Of a stretch of DNA of 64,000 nucleotides, positions 58,865-64,000 are shown piece by piece. A program made the position numbers and the translations under genes. Position 1 is the first letter of the stretch; each line of letters opens with the position of its first letter. Below the pieces are notes generated by a model. It ran no database searches. It was not told where the DNA came from and saw nothing but the letters and a program-made list of their open reading frames with translations. Source of the stretch: Gp6-AA40 sp036274155 (lineage in GTDB: Bacteria > Acidobacteriota > Vicinamibacteria > Vicinamibacterales > UBA2999); contig DASUGH010000052.1 in NCBI GenBank assembly GCA_036274155.1, positions 32,179-96,178 of the forward strand, written 5' to 3'.

Positions 58865-61567
58865 TCATTCGTTCCGCAACGTTGCGGTCGGATCAGTCCG
58901 GGTGGCCGGGCGTGCGGCCGCGAAGCCGGCCGCGAGCGCCACGCCGAGCAGGAGGAGCGCGCCGCCGCCCAGTCCAATCGGGTCGGCGGGACTGATGCCG
59001 AACAGGACACTCGTCAGAACGCCCGACATGGCGCTCGCCCCTGCCACGCCGACCGCCGCGCCCGCGATGACCGGACGCATCGTCTGTCGAAGAATCATGG
59101 CGAGCACGTTCTGCGGCGTTGCCCCCAACGCCATCCGTACGCCGATCTCCCGGTAGCGCCCGGTGACCGAGTACGACACCACTCCGTAGATGCCGACCGA
59201 CGCCAGCACGAGGGCCAGCACTCCCAATCCGCCGAAGAGCGTTGTCACCGTGCGGGAGATCCCGCGCGACCACCCGAGGCTCGCCTCCAGCGGAAGGATC
59301 GTCAAGAGAAGCGTCGGATCGATCGCCCTGGCGGCGTCGCGGATGCCCGACACGGTTGCCGCCAGACCGCCTCGACTCTTGACCAGCAAGGCCGCCCCAT
59401 CGCCAGGCACGTACACGTAATACGGGTCGATTCGTCCGAGCGCACTGAGCTGCGCATCTGCAACGACGCCGACAACCTGCAGCGTTTCCACATTGAGGGA
59501 CTGATCGACCGGCGCCGACAGCAGCGTCCGGTTGATCGGATCGCCACCCGGCCAGAGGTTGCGGGCCGTCGTTTCGCTCAAGATGGCCGGAGTGGCTCTG
59601 TCCGTCATGGAGCCCGCAGGCGCCACCGCAGGCCCTGGCCTTCGGACCTCTTCCGCTGTGAACGCTCGTCCGCGGACGATCGGTAATTCGAGCACGGCGA
59701 AGTAGTCGTCGGTGACGGTGATCCGCTCGCCGATTCGCGCCTGACGCTCGCTTTCACCCGGCAGGCGGAACGCGAACGGTGACATGTCGTCGCCAAGCGG
59801 CTTGTGATCGGCGGCTGCGACGGCTGCGACGCCGGGCAGTGCTTCCACGCCGGCCACCAGGCGCCGGCGTCTCGCCTCGGCCTCTTCCCGGCTGTACCCG
59901 TCGAACGCAGACTCGAGCGAGACGAGGGCGACGTCCCGGTACTCGAACCCTGGGTCGATCGTGTAGGTGGCGCGCAGGCCGCGCAGCAGGAGGCCGGCCG
60001 CGATCAGCAGCACCATGCACAGCGCGACCTGCACGCCAACGAGCGTGCCCCTCAGCCGCCCGCTGCGCCGGCCGCTGCCGGTGCCCGCGGCGTCCTGCTT
60101 CATGAACGCGTGGAGATTCGGCTTCGAGACGTGCAGCGCCGGTGCCAGGCCGAACAGGACCCCGGTCGCCAATGTCAACACCACCGCGAACGACAGCACC
60201 TGTCCGTCGGGGCGCACGTCGATGCTGAGCGCCAGCGGAAACCAGGGAGGCAGCATTGCGGGGACGGCTCGCGCGACGAGCGTCTGAAACGACCACACGG
60301 CGACGACGGACCCAACGAGGCCGCCGCCGAGCGACATCAACACGCTTTCGGTCACCAGCTGGCGGACCACGCGCGCGCGGCTCGCGCCAAGCGAGGCACG
60401 TATCCCGATCTCCTGGCTCCGCGCCGTCCCGCGCGCGAGCAGCAGGTTCGCGACGTTGGCGCACGCGATGAGCAGAACCAGGCCAAACGCGGCCATCAGG
60501 ACCGTGGCGGCGCCCATCGCTGCCTCACGGGTCTGCCGCCCTAACGCCGGGCCGGCAGGTCCAATCGTCAGCCGTGTCGATCGCCCGGGCTGCTCCCGGT
60601 CGATCTGCGCCGCGATCACGTCGAGCTCCGCTCGCACCTGCTTTACACCAGCTCCCGCCTGGCGGCGGCCGAGCAGGTTCAGCCACAGTGCCCTGTCGTT
60701 CCCGTAGCGGGTGTCGTTCGACGCCAGCAGCCGCCCGGCGGTGAGCGGTGCAATATAGCCGGCCCGCAACGGTGAGGGATTGTAGGTATCGTCGGCCGCA
60801 ACGCCGGCGACCGTGACGCGCTGCCGGTTCAATTGAATCGTGCGACCCACGATCGCCGGGTCTGCGGCGAACGCCGTCCTCCAGAGCTCGTGATCCAGCA
60901 CGACGACGGGAGTTGCGCCCGGCTCGCAGTCGTGCGGCGCAAACGAACGCCCGAGAACCGGCGGCTGACGCAGCACGGCGAAGAAGTTGCAGCTCACGAG
61001 CGTGCCGAGGATCTTCCGCGGCGTGTCGCCCCCGAGGGTCGCCTCTCCCATCGCGTTGCCAAAAGCTGCCACGGAGAGCGTTTGCGCGCGGTCGCGGTAA
61101 GCGAAGTATTCAGACGTCGAGAACGTGTCCATCCCGACGAGATCCGGCGCCCCCTGGACCGTCTGCGAGATCGAGACGAGCTCGTGCGAGTCGGGTGCGG
61201 ACGCGTCGCGAAGCAGGACGGCGTTGATGACCGTGAAGAGACCCGTGTTGACGCCGATCCCGAGAGCCAGCGTCGCGATGGCGACAGCGGTGAACGTCGG
61301 GTTCCTGCGGAACGTGCGCAAGCCGTAGCGAACGTCCTGCCACCATGTGTCCCACGATCCGAGCCAGACCTGGCGTGCGTCTTCGCGCGCGAGCAGGACG
61401 TTGCCGATGGCCCGTCGACTCGCGTCGTCCGCTCGCTCCGGCGGGAGCCCGTCCCATTCCATATGCGCGGCGCGCAGCGCACGATGCGCCTCGATCTCTT
61501 CACGCAGTTCCGTGTCGTGGCGCGATTGCCGAAGCACGTAGGTCAGCCGGCGTAACCAGGAACCCAT
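58865..61567 (-). CDS. ADOP-type FtsX/MacB-like orphan permease
   Basis: A 900-residue membrane protein of the acidobacterial duplicated orphan permease type. A soluble N-terminal stretch (LREEIEAHRALRAAHMEWDG, about 1-75) leads to TVAIATLALGIGVNTGLFTVINAVLL, the MacB periplasmic core, then FtsX domain one with ANVANLLLARGTARSQEIGI. A second MacB-like core and FtsX domain two (YRSEIGVRMALG-like: YREIGVRMALGATPQNVLA) close the chain. No ATPase gene is adjacent. It lies 13 bp downstream of the padR stop and is probably repressed by it. Confidence 0.9.
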   Translation of the reverse strand: MGSWLRRLTYVLRQSRHDTELREEIEAHRALRAAHMEWDGLPPERADDASRRAIGNVLLAREDARQVWLGSWDTWWQDVRYGLRTFRRNPTFTAVAIATLALGIGVNTGLFTVINAVLLRDASAPDSHELVSISQTVQGAPDLVGMDTFSTSEYFAYRDRAQTLSVAAFGNAMGEATLGGDTPRKILGTLVSCNFFAVLRQPPVLGRSFAPHDCEPGATPVVVLDHELWRTAFAADPAIVGRTIQLNRQRVTVAGVAADDTYNPSPLRAGYIAPLTAGRLLASNDTRYGNDRALWLNLLGRRQAGAGVKQVRAELDVIAAQIDREQPGRSTRLTIGPAGPALGRQTREAAMGAATVLMAAFGLVLLIACANVANLLLARGTARSQEIGIRASLGASRARVVRQLVTESVLMSLGGGLVGSVVAVWSFQTLVARAVPAMLPPWFPLALSIDVRPDGQVLSFAVVLTLATGVLFGLAPALHVSKPNLHAFMKQDAAGTGSGRRSGRLRGTLVGVQVALCMVLLIAAGLLLRGLRATYTIDPGFEYRDVALVSLESAFDGYSREEAEARRRRLVAGVEALPGVAAVAAADHKPLGDDMSPFAFRLPGESERQARIGERITVTDDYFAVLELPIVRGRAFTAEEVRRPGPAVAPAGSMTDRATPAILSETTARNLWPGGDPINRTLLSAPVDQSLNVETLQVVGVVADAQLSALGRIDPYYVYVPGDGAALLVKSRGGLAATVSGIRDAARAIDPTLLLTILPLEASLGWSRGISRTVTTLFGGLGVLALVLASVGIYGVVSYSVTGRYREIGVRMALGATPQNVLAMILRQTMRPVIAGAAVGVAGASAMSGVLTSVLFGISPADPIGLGGGALLLLGVALAAGFAAARPATRTDPTATLRNE

Positions 61568-61580
61568 GACGTCTCCATGA

Positions 61581-61919
61581 CTACATGGCCTCCAGCACGT
61601 GCTGGATTGCCCGAACCATGCGATCGAACTCGGCGCGCTCGCCGGCCAGCTGTTTCCGGCCGGCGGCGGTCAGCGTGTAGAACCGGGCTCTCCGATTCGC
61701 CTCGGAGAGACCCCATTCGGATCGCGCCCAGCCGTTGAGCAGCAGCCGCTGGAGGGCGGGATAGAGGGCGCTCTCGCCGATGTGCAGCACGTCCCGGGAC
61801 GTCACACGGAGATGCTCGACGATTGCATACCCGTGCTTCGGCCCGGCGACCAGGCTCTTCAGGATCAGCAGCTCCAGAGTGCCGGGAAGGAGATCGGAGG
61901 GAGTGTTGGTCAGTCCCAT
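61581..61919 (-). CDS. PadR-family transcriptional regulator
   Basis: A 112-residue winged-helix repressor: LLPGTLELLILKSLVAGPKHGYAIVEHLR, the PadR hallmark, then GESALYPALQRLLLNGWARSEWG and a C-terminal dimer helix. The ATG at 61919 was taken; an in-frame TTG one codon upstream is possible. No ribosome-binding site is evident. Two palindromic sites, one covering the start codon, suggest autoregulation. It is followed by the ADOP permease on the same strand, a standard acidobacterial pair. Confidence 0.93.
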   Translation of the reverse strand: MGLTNTPSDLLPGTLELLILKSLVAGPKHGYAIVEHLRVTSRDVLHIGESALYPALQRLLLNGWARSEWGLSEANRRARFYTLTAAGRKQLAGERAEFDRMVRAIQHVLEAM

Positions 61920-61933
61920 CAATCGCTGATGGG
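61915..61933. promoter_or_regulatory. PadR operator candidate 1
   Basis: CCCATCA and TGATGGG form a perfect 7-bp inverted repeat with a 5-base centre, overlapping the padR start codon. It shares its outer sequence with site 2. Binding here would block both transcription and start of translation. Confidence 0.6.
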
Positions 61934-61964
61934 ACTGTATCCCGGCACGCCTCCGAACGCAAGC

Positions 61965-61983
61965 CCCATCAGCGGCTGATGGG
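61965..61983. promoter_or_regulatory. PadR operator candidate 2
   Basis: CCCATCAGCGGCTGATGGG is a perfect inverted repeat with 9-bp arms, 50 bp (about five helical turns) from site 1. Between the two sites, on the minus strand, TTGCGT and TACAGT lie 17 bases apart and could be the padR promoter. Confidence 0.65.
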
Positions 61984-62046
61984 TCAGGTGGAGCGAGATG
62001 CCATGCGGGTGGCCTTTGGCGGAGGACCGAAATTCTAAAGCGCCGC

Positions 62047-64000
62047 TCACTCGTAGCGGAGAGCGGTCATCGCCTCGATACGCGTCGCGCGATACGCGGG
62101 GACGCAGGACACCGCGACGCCGACACAGAAAAGCACGGCGGCGACTCCCCCGAAGACGAGTGGCTCGGTGGGATCGACGCCGAAGAGCAGCGTCGAAAGG
62201 AAACGAGTGGTGCCGGCGGCAGCCGGGGTGCCGATGGCGATTCCGAGCAGCGTGAGCCGCATGCCATGGCCGAACAGGAGGCCGAAGACGTCGCGGCCGC
62301 TGGCGCCAAAGGCGAGCCGCACGCCGATCTCGCGGACGCGACGGCTCATCGCGTGCGCCAGCACACCGTACGCGCCGATTGCCGCGAGAAACACGGCGAT
62401 CATCGCGAAGCCGCCCAGCAGATAGGCGGCAAACCGCGGCCGCGCGACCGTCTCGTCGAGCCGCGAGTCGTAGTTCCGTATGTCGCTGACGGCCGTCGTG
62501 GCGTCGAGGCCGGCGACCAGGGTGTGCAAGCTGCTCGCGATCCGCGTCGCCTCATCGTCCGTTCTCACCACCACACGCAGCGACTCGAGGTCCCAGAACT
62601 GAGACAGCGGAACGTACACCGTTGGCGACGTGTCACCTGTCAGATCAGCGAAGTGAACCTCACTCACGACGCCAACCACCGTGAACCATGGCATCGCGCC
62701 GCCGGGACCGATGAATGGCTGCCGCCCGTCGCGAAACATGATGCGAGCGCCGATCGGGCTCTCCTCGTCCCAGAACTTCCTGGCGATCCGGTCGCTGATC
62801 ATCGCGACCCTCGGACTGCTGACGCCGTCGAGCGCTGTGAACGCTCGTCCTTCGAGAACAGAGATGCCCATCGTAGAGAAGTACCCGGCGCTCACACCCA
62901 GGTACGTCGCGTTGACGCTCGTGAGGCCCTGGCCGCTCGCGTCCGGACGTCCCTCGATTGAAAAGATGGTGCCGTACAGCCCGGTGTCGAATGGAAGCGC
63001 GTTCGAAACGGCGGCGGATCGCACGCCCGGCGTCGCCGTGAGTCGTTCGAGCATCTGCTCGGTCAGCAGGTGCCGAGACGCGATGTCACGTCTCATGAGT
63101 CCGGGCGGCGATACCCGCGCGGTGACGAGTCGATCGACCTGGAAACCTGGATCCACCGCGGTGAGGTTCCAGAGGGTTCGCAGCAGCAGCACGGCCGAGA
63201 CTGCCAGCACGACTGCGAGGGAAAACTCGAGGGCGGCGAGCGTGCTCGTGATGCGGCGTTCACGCGACTCGACCAGAACGCCGCCGGCGGCACGCATCAG
63301 CAATCCCCGTCCCGCTCGCGACGCTCGCATCGCCGGCAGCAGGCCGAACGCGAGACCGGTCGCCGTGGACACGCCGAAGGCAAAGAGCAGAACGCGGGCA
63401 TCCAGCCGGATCAGCTCGAGCCGCGGAAGATCCGCCGGGAGCAGCGCCATCAGCATTTTCATGGACGCGAGCGACGTCAGGACGGCGATCGCGCCCGCGG
63501 CGATCGCGACCGTGAGGTTCTCGACGAGCACCTGCCGCATGAGCCGCGCCCGCCCGGCTCCGAGCGCCGCGCGCGTGACCATCTCGCGATCACGGGCGAC
63601 GCCGCGCGCCAGCATCAGAGTGGCGACGTTGACGCAGAGCACCAGCACGACGATGCCAATCGCCGCGAGCAGCACGAGCAGCACACGCCGCGCGCCGCCG
63701 ACCATCGATTCCGAGAGCTGCTGAACGTCGGTGTCCGTGCCGTAGCTCGGCACGTACTGGATCCATGGGATCACGTCGCGATGCGCCAGGATCACTGTTC
63801 GCGTCTCGGCCCGCGCCTCCGCCAGCGTACGGCTGTCCCTGAGCCGGCCGATCATGGTGGCCACGTTGCCGTTCCACAGTCCCCCCTTGTCGAGGTTGTG
63901 CGGAAACCAGAGCGCCGTGTTGCGCCTGGGAAACTGAAAGTCGGGTGGCATCACGCCCACCACCGTGTGCGGCACGCCCTCCACCACCAGCGTTCGGCCA
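62047..64000 (-). CDS. Second ADOP-type FtsX/MacB-like permease (5' end outside window)
   Basis: At least 650 residues are in the window, and the frame is open to the right edge, so the N-terminus is missing. A MacB-type periplasmic core (VVGVMPPDFQFPRRNTALWF) is followed by FtsX domain one with CVNVATLMLARGVARDREMV. A second core (DGRQPFIGPGGAMPWFTVVG) and FtsX domain two with RVREIGVRLAFGASGRDVFG come next, ending in CVPAYRATRIEAMTALRYE. It is a tandem neighbour of the first ADOP gene but diverged from it. The padR promoter lies downstream, so this gene has its own upstream control. Confidence 0.9.
   Translation of the reverse strand, partial: GRTLVVEGVPHTVVGVMPPDFQFPRRNTALWFPHNLDKGGLWNGNVATMIGRLRDSRTLAEARAETRTVILAHRDVIPWIQYVPSYGTDTDVQQLSESMVGGARRVLLVLLAAIGIVVLVLCVNVATLMLARGVARDREMVTRAALGAGRARLMRQVLVENLTVAIAAGAIAVLTSLASMKMLMALLPADLPRLELIRLDARVLLFAFGVSTATGLAFGLLPAMRASRAGRGLLMRAAGGVLVESRERRITSTLAALEFSLAVVLAVSAVLLLRTLWNLTAVDPGFQVDRLVTARVSPPGLMRRDIASRHLLTEQMLERLTATPGVRSAAVSNALPFDTGLYGTIFSIEGRPDASGQGLTSVNATYLGVSAGYFSTMGISVLEGRAFTALDGVSSPRVAMISDRIARKFWDEESPIGARIMFRDGRQPFIGPGGAMPWFTVVGVVSEVHFADLTGDTSPTVYVPLSQFWDLESLRVVVRTDDEATRIASSLHTLVAGLDATTAVSDIRNYDSRLDETVARPRFAAYLLGGFAMIAVFLAAIGAYGVLAHAMSRRVREIGVRLAFGASGRDVFGLLFGHGMRLTLLGIAIGTPAAAGTTRFLSTLLFGVDPTEPLVFGGVAAVLFCVGVAVSCVPAYRATRIEAMTALRYE

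Overview
This is a 64 kb GC-rich chromosomal window from a diderm (LPS-making) bacterium. The gene content points to the phylum Acidobacteriota, most likely the Vicinamibacteria side. The evidence is two long FtsX/MacB-type orphan permeases of the acidobacterial ADOP kind next to a PadR repressor, a Ser/Thr kinase fused to a TPR array, and several exported families typical of that phylum. The lineage is inferred from families and style, not from a marker gene. No tRNA, rRNA, CRISPR array, prophage or intact transposase gene was seen.

Layout. 1-4990 (+): the Tol-Pal envelope operon tolQ-tolR-tonB/tolA-like-tolB-pal-cpoB, followed by ssb. 5640-15210 (-): a cell-envelope and regulation block read as lptC/lptA fusion, lptB, rpoN, hpf, hprK, rapZ, a mannose-type EIIA, HPr and enzyme I. 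This is a regulatory PTS with no sugar permease. 15276-23710 (-): recJ, accA, dnaE and guaA, with a dense heptad-repeat array filling the guaA-dnaE gap. 23750-34600: a BamB-like lipoprotein, a MocR-like aminotransferase, a membrane protein, a very large NtrY-like histidine kinase whose 3' end runs into a perfect 43-bp inverted repeat, pssA-psd, a YdcH-like protein, and rimI-tsaB. 34713-39742: mutS, a peptide-type solute-binding lipoprotein and a YfgM-like TPR protein. 40079-45147: small accessory genes, including a frameshifted lipoprotein, a triple-BON protein, a membrane-SRPBCC protein and a PAS histidine kinase.

45435-49680 (-) is the most interesting region. It is a compact six-gene peptide-modification (RiPP) operon: a McjB/B2-type leader protease, a 62-residue precursor with a lasso-type leader motif, an HprK-like kinase, a radical SAM enzyme, a PqqD/B1-type recognition protein and a paeninodin-type nucleotidyltransferase. 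It resembles a kinase-containing lasso-peptide cluster, but a radical SAM gene stands where the asparagine-synthetase-like cyclase would be, and the predicted core has no acidic residue at ring position 7-9. The product is therefore predicted not to be a lasso peptide.

50212-64000: exported hypothetical proteins, an e(P4)-type acid phosphatase, a VapBC module with a candidate operator, a VKOR-thioredoxin fusion, a homopurine tract, a PQQ-type propeller protein, the Ser/Thr kinase-TPR protein (with an altered catalytic loop), and the PadR/ADOP locus, which carries two palindromic operators. The last ADOP gene runs off the right edge.
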